NCBI GenBank assembly: GCA_021432605.1
Contig: MU271150.1
Location: 682,001 to 746,000 of the forward strand
DNA: 64,000 nucleotides
DNA from: Coniochaeta sp. PMI_546
Taxonomy: Eukaryota > Ascomycota > Sordariomycetes > Coniochaetales > Coniochaetaceae
Reading direction: 5' to 3'
The notes below the pieces were generated by a model that did no database searches, was not told the DNA's origin, and saw only the letters and a program-made list of their open reading frames with translations. The position numbers and the translations under genes were made by a program. Position 1 is the first letter of the stretch. Each line of letters opens with the position of its first letter. This document shows positions 11,906 to 23,928 of this stretch, one piece after another.

Positions 11906-14203
11906 ATGGGACGCAAAACCGCTCCCCAGCCGTTGGCGCTGGACAGTACCGATGCGCCGGTTGAGGACCCGCCTACTGGTGAAACGTACCCTCAGTCGTC
12001 GCCGCCAATCTCCAGCTCCTCGCCTACCTCTCCCCGATCTCCGCGCTCACCCTTTGGCTTCGCCCAGAAGAAGACACAGCAGGTTCCCGGCGAGAGGAAG
12101 CCTCTGCACGTAGCCGATCTCTTGCAGCAGCCACAGCACCCCCTGGACGCTTCTCACTACCTTCCCATATCCTCAGCCCTACACCAACCCCAGTCTCCGC
12201 CTCTTGAGCGGACTTCGGGCCAGCTGCCGCATCAGCAGCAGTACCATCGGCACCAGGAACCAGCCGAGGAGCACCAGCAGGTTCAGCAGCCTTATATACA
12301 GGAACAGCAGTTCCAGCCGTCGCCGTTCCCAAACCAGCCATTACCTCACAGGCATCACCGTCACAACGAGGAGAAAGCTTCCAAGTCGGGCTTCTTCTTC
12401 AACTTCGCCAAATCGTCCAAGTCTTCGGATCGTCTCAACACAGACCAGTATTCTGAACCTCGAAGCGATATTATGTCCAGGGACACCGATCAGTCATCAA
12501 CATTGAGACAGAATTCGAGGCAAGCCGGTAAGTCATTGTGACTTCGACCAAGTTAACGTTTGGCCTGGACTCTGGGCAGGAGTTCTTTTGAGATACTGAT
12601 CCTTTCATAACACAGAGACATCCCACCCCGATCCTGCGGCACAGAGACAGCATACGCCTCTTCCTCCCAGATCCGATTATCCACCAGCAACGACCGCTGA
12701 GTACGACAACAGCAGCACCAAGAAAGGGAAACCGAAACCATTCACTCTGTTGGGCAGATCAAGGTCCATCAAGAAAGAGGACAGGGAGACTAGTAGTCCA
12801 AGTCCAGGCGAACAAACCCCGACGCCAGTCAGGGCCGAACAGGAGAGAGGGCACACGGAGAAGACCTACACTGCACAGCCTCCTGCTCCACTGCGCACCG
12901 CACCGATTCAGGCTCACGATCGGTCATTCCGAGACATGATGTCCTCGGCGCATAGGAACCACTCTGCCGAGCGGGCTCAGGCTAGAGACATTTCAGTTCA
13001 GAGGGGACGGGAACAAGTAGAAAGGGAATCACACTTCAGGGCTCATGCCACGTCGTTTCAAGAGAACGGTGGCGGCTCGAGCTTCTTCAGTGGGTTGAAG
13101 AATTCAGGCAGCAAGGCAGCAGGTATGATCGGGAAAGGACTATTCGGCAAGACCGGCAGAAGTGGTAGTACCACGGAGAGGGAGCCGACGGTCGACGACG
13201 AGCATTACGTCCTGAAGGTCATAAACCTCCCGCTGGTTGAGCAGACCCGACGGACTCGCATCTGCAAGAGGTTGGAGGACTCGCGGGACAAGACCGAATT
13301 TTGGATGCCCGCGTTCCCCTGGAGGGCCATCGACTACCTCAACTTCAAAGGAAGCGACGTTGAGGGTCTGTATCGGGTGCCTGGTAGCGGACCACAAATC
13401 AAGAAATGGCAACGAAAGTTCGATGAAGGTTTGTGCCAGCATTCTTTATCCTCGTGGGGTAATCCGCCTGCATCTGGCTAACAAGTTCAACAGAGCTGGA
13501 CGTCGACCTCTTCGAACAGAAGGACCTCTACGACATCAACATCATAGGGTCCATGTTGAAAGCGTGGCTGCGAGAGCTGCCGGATGAGTTGTTTCCAAAG
13601 GCGGCACAAGAAAAGATTGCTCGAGAATGCCAAGGCTCCGAGAAGGTACCGCAGTTATTGATCGACGAACTGTCCAACCTCTCGCCCTTTAACTATTATC
13701 TCCTGTTTGCTATCACTTGCCACCTCAGCCTGCTGCTGGCCCACGCCGACAAGAACAAGATGGACTTCCGAAACCTGTGTATCTGCTTCCAACCGTGCAT
13801 GAAGATCGATGTCTTCTGCTTCAAGTTTCTGGTCTGCGACTGGCGCGACTGTTGGAAGGGCTGCAAGAACGAGGCCAAGTACATCGAGGAGGAGTACGCC
13901 TTGTTCGACCAGCCTCCGCCACGTGGTCCTGTGGACTCGCGCAAGACAACGCCCACAGAGGAGCTGACCGAAGAGCGTCAGCTCTCATCCTCGGACAGCA
14001 GCAAGCCATCGACGCACAGCGCGGACAACCAGAAAAGCCGACTGAGGAAGAAAGTCCCTGCGGCCGATAGCGTCAGCGCCGAGACGACCTCGACCATCTC
14101 TACGAACCTCACCGTCCTCAGTGAGCGAGAGACGCCTCCGCGGCGATCTGGAGAGCTTAGGCCGCTCTCGCCTATCAAGCCACTATCGCCTATGGGCTTT
14201 TAG
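11906..14203 (+). CDS. RhoGAP domain protein
   Basis: GTPase-activating protein for Rho-family GTPases. Three exons: 11906-12527, 12616-13428 and 13494-14203; 714 aa. The first 430 residues are low complexity: Ser/Pro-rich, then Gln/His-rich (QQQYHRHQEPAEEHQQVQQPY), then charged, probably a disordered regulatory region. The RhoGAP domain covers about 440-660. It has GSDVEGLYRVPGSG, where the Arg of LYRV is the expected arginine finger; AWLRELPDELFP; LLFAITCHLSLLLAH; and DFRNLCICFQPCMK. The second intron (GTTTGT...CTAAC...CAACAG) falls inside the domain just after the arginine finger. The C-terminal tail is Ser/Thr/Pro-rich with SP motifs. I chose MGRKTAP as start: the frame stays open upstream but reads as leader and a splice-acceptor-like sequence abuts the ATG. 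The GTPase target cannot be told from sequence. Confidence 0.9.
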
Positions 14204-15097
14204 TAGCGTTCTTCCCAATCTTGGTCATCGCTGTCTCCATCCCACTCGCCATTACGGCAAGTTAGATGTGTCAGAAGCGTATGACACTACCCAATGAACT
14301 CACGCGATTCACGACGTTTTTCTTTTGTCGGAGACTGCCTTCTGCCAAAACCGAGAGTTGTCTCGAACGGATTTGCCTCCAGCTGTTGTGGCGGCATGGG
14401 GTCGGATCAGGGCCGGAATTTTGCGTCTCGCTGTTATGCCGTTTACGCGTTTTCTCTTCTTTTGCGGAATACCCCCTCATGCTCACTTGAGATTTTTCTT
14501 CGTCCGTTGCATTGCGCCACATTGAACTATTGGACGACCGACATGCTCGTGCTGTCACGTCGATTTTCCTCCTGACTGCGGTTGGCCTTTGGAACGATGG
14601 ATGCCCGTGTTTGAATAATGTTGGGTTGTGGCTCGGAAGGAGCGCGAGCCCGAAGTATAGACCCATGATGGCCGTCGAGGCGGGTGTCGGCTTGGTTTCT
14701 TGCGGTGAGATGATGATGACTGCAGTTCACATGACAGAGAAGGAGAGCATGGAAGCGTGTGAGGCTGATGGGCTATTTGGCGTGTGCCTAGCGAGAGGAG
14801 ATCACGAAATTTGTATAGTATACCGTCTGTCACGCAGTGCACACAAAGTGCTCCCCGGTGATCACGCATAGGAGTGGAAGAACACAAATTCCCAGCAGCG
14901 AACGGCTCGCCTTGAGCCTGTGATCAGACACAAGCAAGTTGCAGACTATCCGTGTTTCTCTACCTTGCAGGCTACATGAACTGCCTCATGTGCGACTGAG
15001 CAACCCATTTTATATAGACCCCTTACGCCGAGAAGCAACCAATCCAAGACGCCTAGCAATGCCACAAAATCCCTAGTAAACCGTCCTTCCATCTACC
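14204..15097. other. Convergent intergenic stretch
   Basis: About 0.9 kb between the tail of the RhoGAP gene and the tail of RRS1. It should contain both 3' UTRs. Short open frames here lack any family signature. Confidence 0.5.
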
Positions 15098-15682
15098 TCA
15101 GCTCTTCCCAGCAGCCCGCAAGTTCTTCCTCTGCAACCTCTCATTCCTCTTGACCCTCTCCTTCCGCTCCCTCCTCCGGTCTCCCCAAACAGTGGTTCCC
15201 TCCTTCCTCTCCGCCTCCTTCTTCGGATCAACCTCGACGATCCAGTCATTCTCGCCACTCTTGTTGGCACCCTTGTATCCCCACTTGCGCTCCCACTCGC
15301 CCGTCTCCGGGTTGTACTGCAGGTTCTTCCTCGCCTCGCGCGTCTTGGGCTTGATGCCGCGCTTCTTGGCAAACTTCTCCCATGTCGTCTCGGCCTTGGG
15401 CGGAGGTAGGGGTTTCTCGCGCGGTAGAGGCGTGGTCGAGGCGGGGAGGGAGAGCAGGACGCCGGCTTGCGTGGAGGAGATGGGACAGGTTGTCAGGAGC
15501 TGGTTGATCAGGGCCTGGGCGCCGTCGCGGGCGAGGTCGGCGAGGGAGGACTCCAGGTTGGTGCGATCTAAGTTGAGGGGGTTTGGGTCTGAAGCGAGAA
15601 GCAGGCCTAGGTCGAAGGTGTAGGGTGTGGGCTTCTCGACTGCCACTTGCAGTTTTTCTTTTGTTGCTGTGGTGGCAGACAT
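15098..15682 (-). CDS. RRS1: Ribosome biogenesis regulatory protein Rrs1
   Basis: Nucleolar assembly factor of the 60S subunit. In yeast it works with Rpf2 to bring the 5S RNP (5S rRNA, uL18, uL5) into pre-60S particles. Single exon, 194 aa, close to yeast Rrs1 (203 aa). Family hallmarks: EKPTPYTFDLGLLLASDPNPL near the N-terminus, LLTTCPISSTQAGVLLSLPAS, LPREKPLPPPK.TTWEKFAKKRGIKPK, then NPETGEWERKWGYKGANK. The C-terminus is highly basic (RRRERKERVKRNERLQRKNLRAAGK). I chose the ATG at 15682; the frame continues upstream only as Arg/Pro-poor leader with no good family match. It is divergent from RSM23 with 400 bp between start codons. Confidence 0.92.
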   Translation of the reverse strand: MSATTATKEKLQVAVEKPTPYTFDLGLLLASDPNPLNLDRTNLESSLADLARDGAQALINQLLTTCPISSTQAGVLLSLPASTTPLPREKPLPPPKAETTWEKFAKKRGIKPKTREARKNLQYNPETGEWERKWGYKGANKSGENDWIVEVDPKKEAERKEGTTVWGDRRRERKERVKRNERLQRKNLRAAGKS

Positions 15683-16082
15683 TGCGGCGAGTTTTGATGA
15701 TGTGTAGATCCGACGAGATGGAGATGTCGTGTTTGCAACTGAGCCTTGATGTACAGTAGAGGCAATGCAGGCAATGGAGAGGAAGTTGCACTTTTTGGCG
15801 GTGAAGAACTGCAGTTCTGTAGAAGCCCCCGCCTGCCCTGCCTGTGCCCTGTGGTTGGGCAAATGGCCAAATCAGGATGTGGGGCTGCCGCAGCTCATCA
15901 GTCCAATCATGCAAGATGCCAAAAGTTCAACTTCCAGCTTCATTCAACGCGACCAGAAGTTCGACATCGCCGACCGGAAGCCACTGAGTCCAGGCCCGGC
16001 CTCTGCCCGACATGAGCCGGTAGCTACACAAAGACCACTACCAAGATACACATCTCCTTAACTCGCGGCACCGACCATAACG

Positions 16083-17590
16083 ATGTCGGTGCCCAATAGC
16101 TTGAGGTGCCTCTTACGGCCCTCGACGACATCGATTCCCAAGAGGATAGCTCCCGTCGCCGGTACATTTACCGCTCCCTTCTCCTCCTCCTCGATATTGG
16201 CAAAGAATCCGACCGCCCCTAGCAGTAAAGCAAAGATCCCCCCCGGCAGGGCGAAGGTCCTACCCGGAGGACATATCCGTGCCGGCAAGAAGATGCAGCT
16301 CGGAAAATTCAAGAAGAACAAGCAGATTGACCGGAGTAGACCACCTGCACCAGGCGAGAGAAAGGCCTACAGGAAGCGCGTTACGCTGAGCAACAACAAT
16401 GCGCTGCCCGTTGAGGGACTGGAAGAAATGAATGCTCAGACGATGGTGGATCCAGCAAAGGTTGGGCGCATGCTCGCTCTTCCTAACGAGCTTGTCGACC
16501 AGCTCAGGGCGGTCGAGGCGTTCAAGCACACGCAGACTTGGAACATGTTCCGCCAGCCGTCTATGCTACAACGAAAGGAGGCTCGGGACCTGGCCGAGAA
16601 GATGCAGACCGCCGCCGGGAAGGGAGAGACGCTGAAGCTTGTCATCTCTGGTGACAGATTGGTGGGAAAGAGCATGCTTCTACTACAGGCCATCTCGTAC
16701 GCCTATCTGAACAACTGGATTGTTTTCCACGTCCCTGAAGGTCTGTTCTCTGCTGGAGCTGCGCGTTACATGTCTCCACAGTTACTGACAGTCAAACAGG
16801 ACAAGAGCTTACAAACGCCTCGACCGAGTACGCGCCAATCCCCAACACTCAGCCAACTCAGTACTCGCAGCAAGCCTACGCCCTCAGGATGCTCCAATCC
16901 CTGCGCAAGGCCAACCAGAAGCTCCTTCTGGACCTCAAGACGGTCTTTCCCCACCCGGATCTGGTGCAGCACTTCCCCGTCGGCACCTCCCTGCTGCAAG
17001 TTGCCAACGCCGCGAAGGAACCAGACACCACCTGGCCCATCTTCAACGCCATCCTGCAGGAGCTGACGGCCGAGAATGCGGGCCGTCCCCCAATCCTCTT
17101 CTCCCTCGACGGCCTGTCCTTCATCATGAAGATGAGCGAGTACCGCTCGCCCGCCTTTGAGCTGATCCACTCGCACGACCTGTCCATCGTCCGCCGTTTC
17201 GTCGACTACCTGTCCGGCAAGGCCAAGCTGCCAAATGGCGGAGCCGTCATCGCCGCAACCAGCAGGGGTAACTCGCCGCGCAACCCGTCCATGGAGCTCA
17301 TGATCGCCAAGCAGGAGGCCAAGCAGGGTCTGATCGACCAGCCGCCCGCCAAGGAGCCGTACAACCGGAAGTACGACGATCGCGTCGAGGCCGCGCTGAC
17401 GAACATCGAGGTTCTGAAGTTGCAGAGTGTGAGCAGGTCCGAGGCTAGGTCGCTGATGGAGTACTGGGCTGCTAGTGGACTTCTGCGGACGGCTGTCGAC
17501 GAGCAGGCCGTCAGTGACAAGTGGATCCTCGGCGGGAATGGTAACCTCGGAGAGATGGAGAGGGCTACGCTGTTGACTATGAGGTATTAG
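16083..17590 (+). CDS. RSM23: Mitochondrial small ribosomal subunit protein mS29 (DAP3/Rsm23)
   Basis: GTP-binding protein of the mitochondrial 37S/28S small subunit head, homologous to human DAP3. Two exons, 16083-16740 and 16800-17590, with a GTCTGT...CTGAC...AACAG intron; 482 aa. The first 40 residues are rich in Arg/Ser/Thr and lack acidic residues, as expected of a matrix-targeting presequence. A basic linker follows (KKMQLGKFKKNKQ). The P-loop is ISGDRLVGKSMLL at about 187-199. Splicing rebuilds FHVPEGQELTNASTEYAPI, typical of the family. Other conserved blocks are ILFSLDGLSFIMKMSEYRSP, DLSIVRRFVDYLSG and GGAVIAATSRGN. The C-terminal segment has EARSLMEYWAASGLLR. Confidence 0.95.
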
Positions 17591-18192
17591 AGGGACAGGC
17601 GGCCTTGTGGCGTTGACGATATCTCATCCTGTATAAGTCACTCTTGTACCCCTTGTAACATATAGGTAGACTTGGAAATTGTATGTTTACGTGCTGCTTC
17701 GCTTCCCACTCGTGCAGGCCGCCACCAACTTGAAAAGCCGAAGGCAAAAGCCAAAGCCAAGCGAGCGACAACCTCCAAACCAGCTAGGCATGATCAAAAC
17801 TGAAGGGTAGAATAAAACAAAAATGTACAACACCGAGGTACCCACCCAACTACTAGTTCGGCGATTAGTAGCTTATCGATGGGAGAGCGGACGGGATCCC
17901 GAGTTCTCTACTATCTATGGTCGTACATGTTAGGTATTGTTTACCAAGGGTTTATATAGCACGCTGCTATGACGGAGTGTCTATCTGGAGTAAGCTCTAA
18001 CTATGTAAATAAGGGAGCACCATTCTATAAGCAAACATGTCGACGCTCAAGAACATCTTTCATTAACAGCATGAACTATCACTCATCTAGAGGTTACTCG
18101 ACCTTGCACAAGTCAGATGCGTGATCCCAAAACGCCAGACAGCCCAAGACAGACCAGACAATCGCAGTAACAGAACATCAGCCCTATACACC
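17591..18192. other. Convergent intergenic stretch RSM23-MCM7
   Basis: About 600 bp, expected to hold the 3' UTRs of RSM23 (plus) and MCM7 (minus). It is locally more AT-rich (for example ATATAGCACG near 17955 and TATGTAAATAAGGG near 18002). No gene seen. Confidence 0.5.
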
Positions 18193-20822
18193 CTATACCT
18201 CCATATCACTATCCACCTCACCATTGTTCGAGGTAACAAAGACCAAGCGGGTATTATTCCCCGCCGTTTGCCAGACCTAAATCAATCAGTCAGTTTCATG
18301 TCTTTTCACCCCACAGCGCGTGGGAAACTTACATCAAGCGTAGTATACTCCTCAAGCGCATTCAGCCACTGGTCCTCCGTGAAACCCTTAGCGATAACCC
18401 TCTCCTTCACCTTGCGCATACTCATCTCCACCCCGCCAAACTCGTCCTCCTCGGCGTCATCCGCGCGACAGGCGCCCGTGTCGGCCAGCGCCTTGACGAG
18501 GTTGTAAATCCTGCTGCTGGCGTTCAGCGCGCGCCGGCCGCCCTGCGGATCGGTGTTGAGGCTGTCCTTGCTGGCTTCGACCAGCCGCAGGGCCTCGTCG
18601 ACGTCGTCCTGCACGACCGTGTTGCTGAAGCGCAGGCGAGCGAGGGCCTGCGCCAGCCGCACGACGCCGAGGAGGGTACGGGGCGTGGTGTGGGCGAACT
18701 GCTTGCCGCGCTTCTCGGCGCGGCGTTGGGACTCGCGCAGTTTGACGTAGGTCTTGACTAGGTATTCTGATACGGCCTCGGGCACGACGGGGCGGTAGGT
18801 GCGTGCCGTCGCCACGTAGGAGCGGACCTCGTGCGGGGAGAAGACGACATCCTCCTGGTCGTCGCCGCGGGCGTTGAGGTCCGGGTGCCGGCCGTGCATG
18901 TGCACGTAGGCAACGTGCTTGGCGAGCATGGCGTCCGTGTCGCGGGTTGGCGTGTCGAGGAGGAGGAAGAGGATGTCGAAACGCGATAGTAGAGCTGCGG
19001 GAAGGTTGATGTTCTCGACTGGGGAGATGCGAGGGTTGTACCTGCCATAAATAGGATTGGCAGCTGCCAAAATCGAGGTGCGGGCGTTGAGGGTGGTGGA
19101 AATGCCGGCTTTGGAGATGGAGATGGTCTGCTGCTCCATAACCTCGTGGATGGCGGTGCGGTCGTTGTCGTCCATCTTGTCGAACTCGTCGATGCAGCAG
19201 ATACCGTTATCGGCGAGAACAAGGGCACCGCCTTCGAGAACCATCTCGTCCGTTACGGGATCGCGCATGACGGCAGCGGTAAGACCGACGCCGCTGCTGC
19301 CGCGGCCGGAGGTGTAGACACCGCGAGGGGCGACTTTGGAAATGTACTTGAGGAGCTGAGACTTGGCCACACCGGGATCACCCATCAGGCATATGTTGAT
19401 GTCGCCACGGATGCGCATACCGTCGCCCATTTCCTTGGTGACACCACCGACAAGCAGGAGGAGGAGGGCTTTCTTGACGTCGAGATGACCGAAGATTTCC
19501 GGAGCGATCGACTTGGCCAGGTACTCGTAGACGTGCCCTGACTGTCGGAATTGATCGATTCTGCGCACTACCTGCGGGTCGATCGTCATTTCATCGTAGG
19601 CCTTCTTGTGTTGCTTGATATGATGGGCTTCCAGGTATGTGTCAGTCAGTAGACCAGCACGCATCGCCTTGAAGCCAGTGTAGGGTGTTGGCAGGAAGAT
19701 GCCCGCCACGTCGACGACGTCGCCTGGGTTGATCTTGCGCACGAGACTGCCGTAGCAGAGGATGGTCAAGGTTCTCGGGATTTGGCCGATAGGAACTTGT
19801 TCGGCTTGTTCTTGGATCTTGACCTCCTGGAAGGGGAGGAACTTGGATGCTCTCGTCGAAGGGTGCAATTGTCCCTTGGCTTGGTTCTTTCTACAGTCCT
19901 CCGACGGACAGATGGTCAAGGGACCGAACTGCTTGTCTGTAATGGGCTGGAAGATTTCGCAACCACACCGGTCACAAGTGTAAGCGCTGACTTGCACCAC
20001 AGGCTTGACATCAGAGACCCTGGTTGCGATACCTCGGACTGTGATGAGGTGGCCCAGGTGGTCGCCGCGGACTTGCCGGACTGCCAACGCTTTGACAGGG
20101 CCATCTAAGGTCGATTCTCTCGGCTTGAACACCAATGTGTACCGACGAGTCAGCTCGGATGGAAACTGATCCTGGACTATGGTTGGGTCGGCCATCCTCT
20201 CCGCGGCTTCTGCCAGCTCCCGGTTGCGCTGCTGTCTCCTGGCCATCAGGACGTCCAGCACGTCATCCTTGAAGGTCACGTCGCTGCTTGGTTGGGGCAT
20301 CAGCTTGTCAATAGCCCTCGCCATTATCTCGACATAGTGCTTTGTGTTGTTCTCGACTGACTCCACTAGTCGAAGGCCCTCGTCGACTTGCTGCTCGTAC
20401 TACACAGAGGGTTAGTCGCTAAATGGAACGATTGCAACGGCGCAAGAATGAGTTGCTTACGGTGGCCAGGTCATCAAGGTCGATAACTATTTCGTCCGCT
20501 TGCCTGTCTGCCAGCTTTTGCAGTACGTCTTTGTACTTGTATTGTGGTAACCGACTCCGCGCCTTCTCCCGCTGCCGGCGGCTCTGGGCGTCATCGTCGT
20601 CGTCCATGAAATCATATTCGTCGCTAAGGTCGTCGTCATCGATGCCGATGTTGCTCAAAGCCTCGGTGAGTTGCTTCTCTGGTGATGTCTTGAACTCGCT
20701 GAGGAAGTTCTCGAAGGCGGCTGTGACATGTCAGTACGGTGCGTCGCAATCAGAGGGGTTGCGCGCAACATACTCTGCTGGATCGCGTAGTCGACCGGCG
20801 CTTTATACCGTAAGAGCGCCAT
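18193..20822 (-). CDS. MCM7: DNA replication licensing factor MCM7
   Basis: Subunit of the Mcm2-7 replicative helicase loaded by ORC, Cdc6 and Cdt1. Four exons: 20822-20774, 20720-20461, 20399-18333 and 18276-18193; 819 aa. The tiny first exon encodes [16 protein letters not shown], and splicing gives [16 protein letters not shown], diagnostic of fungal Mcm7. The zinc finger CDRCGC...TICPSEDC is at about 245-272. The AAA+ MCM core has Walker A GDPGVAKS (about 443-450), Walker [10 protein letters not shown] (about 504-512) and the arginine finger SRFDILF (about 575). The C-terminal winged-helix part ends in the last exon ([17 protein letters not shown]), which a plain open-frame reading would miss. 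It is divergent from HEM12 across a 527 bp promoter carrying an ACGCG cluster. Confidence 0.98.
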
Positions 20823-21003
20823 GTTTACGTTGGCCGATGCCCGATCGTAATGTCAACAGAAGGGTATCTCGGTGGCAGATCAGAGTGTTACGGAAATGAG
20901 ATACCAGATCTTGACGTTGACGATTGACGAGTCTGTGATGTTCGGGATGCGAAGCAACAAGAACAATTCAGCTCCAAGCAAATGTCGAAGTGGAGGCTGG
21001 GAA

Positions 21004-21044
21004 ACGCGCCAGGGGTTGAACACGCGAGGCGCGACTTTTCGCGT
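21004..21044 (-). promoter_or_regulatory. ACGCG/TTTCGCG cluster upstream of MCM7
   Basis: Within 41 bp lie ACGCG at 21004-21008, ACGCG at 21022-21026 and, on the minus strand, ACGCG at 21040-21044 inside TTTTCGCGTTAA. The last also reads as the SCB-like core CGCGAAA. They sit about 182-222 bp before the MCM7 ATG and about 310-350 bp before the divergent HEM12 ATG. MBF/SBF sites of this kind drive G1/S expression of MCM genes in yeasts. Function here is inferred. Confidence 0.6.
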
Positions 21045-21349
21045 TAATGCAAGGGGTTTAATTGAGGCATGAGCGCTTACCACAGTAGACAGACTAAGGT
21101 AGCCCTAGCCACAATGATGCCCACTACGAAGTACACGTGTAGCTGTGGCTTGCTCCAGTACCTCTTCAGGCACGAGTGTACCTCATGCAATTGAGTTCTC
21201 CCCGCAGTGGGTCACGATTCTCGGATGAAGCTCCATTTCCTTCATCGGCTGACATGGTGGGGAAATGCAGATGCAGATTGTCAGGATAAATGTCCAAACA
21301 TGGAATTATGAGAATCTGCCTACAACACGACAAACACAAGAGTGCTGCA

Positions 21350-22703
21350 ATGGAGCACTCATTCGCCCCTCTACAGAATGACTTGATCATCAGGGCAGCC
21401 TGGGGTTAGTTAAAGATTATCAGTATCTTATTGCGCCGGGTTTGACTTGACTGACAATGATGTAGGAAAGAAGGTTGAACGGCCGCCAATATGGGTGATG
21501 CGACAGGGTACGCTTCTTGCCGTCGATCCCGACAGACTTCTATATTCAGGCCGGGCATGTTGTTAATACATATATCTGCTCAGCTGGTCGATACCTACCC
21601 GAGTACCACGAAGCCAAGGGCAACAAGGACTTCTTCGAGTGCTGCCGGACGCCCGGGATCGCATCGACCCTGACCCTCCAGCCAATTGAGCGCTATGCCG
21701 GCCTCATAGACGCAGCCATTATCTTCTCTGACATCCTCGTGATCCCGCAGGCGATGGGCATGACGGTAGAGATGGTCGACAAGAAGGGACCGCACTTCCC
21801 GAACCCTCTGAAGAGCCCGGATGACGGCCAGTACCGCGAGGTGATGGATCGCCACTGCGACGTTTCGAAGGAGCTGGACTACGTATACAAGGCCATTACA
21901 CTGACGAGGACGAAGTTGAACGGCCGTGTGCCGCTCATTGGCTTCTGTGGGGCCCCCTGGACCCTGTTCTGCTACATGACGGAGGGCGGCGGCACGAAGC
22001 TGTTCAAGGAGAGTAAGACGTGGATATACAAGTATCCCGAGGAGACCAAGGCCCTTCTGCAGAAGATTGCAGAACTCTGCGTTGAGTATCTGGCGTTGCA
22101 GGTGAAGGCTGGAGCTCAGGTAAGCAGCACGCGAAGCAAGCTTTGGAAGAAGGTAGACTAACTATCTATCAGCTGATCCAAGTATTCGACTCGTGGGCAG
22201 GTGAATTGTCACCCGCCGCCTTCAAGAAGTTCTCTGAGCCATACCTTGCATATATCTCGCAGCACCTGCCCGGAAGGTTAAAGGAGTACGGGCTAGAGCC
22301 GGTACCCATGATTGTGTTCCCAAAGGGAGCTTGGTACTCCCTTGACTCGGTATCAAACCTGGGTTACAACGTTGTCGGGCTCGACTGGTTGCATGACCCA
22401 GCAGAGGCCGTCAAGGTTATTGGCGATCGTCCTATTGTTATCCAGGGTAATGCCGACCCAGGTGTGTTGTACGGCTCACACTCTGCTATCACGGAGGCTG
22501 TGCAGAATATGGTCGACGGTTTTGGCTGGCACGAGAGGAAGAGTGGTTGGATTTGCAATCTCGGACACGGTAAGTGTGCATTGAAAAGTTTATAAACTAC
22601 CTATGCTTGAATGCTAACTGCTCGCTGTCTAGGTATAACGCCGTTTGTCAACCCGGAAGACTTGAAGTTCTACTTCCAGGAGGTGCATCGGCTCACCAAA
22701 TGA
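21350..22703 (+). CDS. HEM12: Uroporphyrinogen decarboxylase
   Basis: Fifth enzyme of heme synthesis: removes the four acetate carboxyls of uroporphyrinogen III to give coproporphyrinogen III, in the cytosol, without a cofactor. Five exons: 21350-21404, 21466-21507, 21584-22119, 22173-22569 and 22633-22703; 366 aa, the normal length. Exons 1 and 2 are very short (55 and 42 bp) and together with exon 3 rebuild [25 protein letters not shown] and then [13 protein letters not shown]. Active-site residues are visible: the two arginines of [11 protein letters not shown], the aspartate of [11 protein letters not shown], and the [13 protein letters not shown] substrate loop. C-terminal signatures are [12 protein letters not shown] and [21 protein letters not shown]. 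The stop lies 46 bp from the stop of the convergent acetyltransferase gene, so the transcripts probably overlap. Confidence 0.98.
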
Positions 22704-22749
22704 TCTATGATAACTCATGCACGGATAGTTCAAAGTCAAAAGCACTGCA

Positions 22750-23928
22750 TTATAGAGGCTCTCCAACCGTTGCGAGGTCCAGATACATCCTGTACGATTT
22801 TAGTCAAAATTAAAAGCATCTCAACTCACAAGATTTACTCACCATGACACCGTCCAAGCCGGCTTGCCACCTATACTCTTGAACACGCCCTGACTTTGTA
22901 GGTTGGTCGTGGAGATATCAGTTGAGCACCATCCATCATCTCCAAGTTCCTGCAGGCGGTCGCGCAATAGCCGGCCGGTCAGCGCTTTGGCCAATCCACG
23001 ACCGCGATATGGTTCCTAGACGATATTAGCATTTGCTGGCCCTTGTAACACTCCGAAATGTTGCTCACCTCCACATGCAACGTGCTCACTGATCCATCGA
23101 CCCCAAGATACCCCCAGGCAACAGCCGTACCGTCCTCAGCTCTAATGACCGTGCTAGGTACCATAAGCATCGTATCACTATGATGTCGTCAGTCAAGATA
23201 TCCACCCTCACCATCTCTCCGTCTCCAGGAAACACGTACTCCCTCTTTGGAATATTGGTCCTACCCTTCACCAACTCCGTATCACCTTGTCTCAACACAT
23301 CCCACCTCATCCCCGTCGGTAGGGCCACCTCATCCTCAATCTTCAAATCTTCAACTCTTATCAGCCACGTAGCGTAAAACTCCCACTCCTTGCCCACCGG
23401 CACGACACTCGTCGCTTTCACCTTCACCCCCGCGGCGATAAGCAGCCGGCGCACAGTCTCGTGCAATGCACCGATCCGCACATGGCCCCTCGAGTGACCC
23501 TTGTTGAAACCCTCCTCTCCATGAACGGAAGCGTAGGATGTCTCAATGGTTCTCACGCGTCTGAGGAGGAAGAGCAACTGCCGCACGCACACTTCCTGTT
23601 CGTCCGGAGATAAGCCGGTGGGCAGCAGCACCTCCGACGATGTCGGGGATGGGTTCGGAGGAACGGAGTCCTGGAGCGAAGAGTATATCCAGCATTCCGT
23701 TTCCGGTCCGCGGGAGAGGTCCATGTACGCGGCTGCGAAGGGGCCGTCGGTGTAGCTCCCATCGTGGACGTAGAGAATATGTGAGTTTGGAGTCGAGCCA
23801 CCTTGCTTGCGAGACGCGACCTGCAGCCTGCGCAGGACGGTGAGGGAGAATGGTAGGTGCGAGTTGAGGCGGGTTAGGAGCTGTGCCGGGATTGAGGCGG
23901 CTGAGAAGGTTTCTACTATTGGAGCCAT
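22750..23928 (-). CDS. GNAT-fold N-acetyltransferase
   Basis: Putative acetyl-CoA-dependent N-acetyltransferase of the fungal GNAT/FR47-like type; substrate unknown. Four exons by my reading: 23928-23240, 23177-23069, 23015-22843 and 22789-22750; 336 aa. The three introns are 53-62 bp. The first uses a GTACGT donor, giving TNIPKRDDTMLMVPSTVIR. The next junction gives STLHVEEPYRGRGLAKALTGRLL, which is motif A with the acetyl-CoA pyrophosphate-binding RxxGxG. The N-terminal 200 residues are the variable lobe. The last intron is optional: with GTGAGT retained the protein stops at PAWTVSW (324 aa); with it removed the end is WTVSWMYLDLATVGEPL, which better fits related proteins. Convergent with HEM12. 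Confidence 0.8.
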
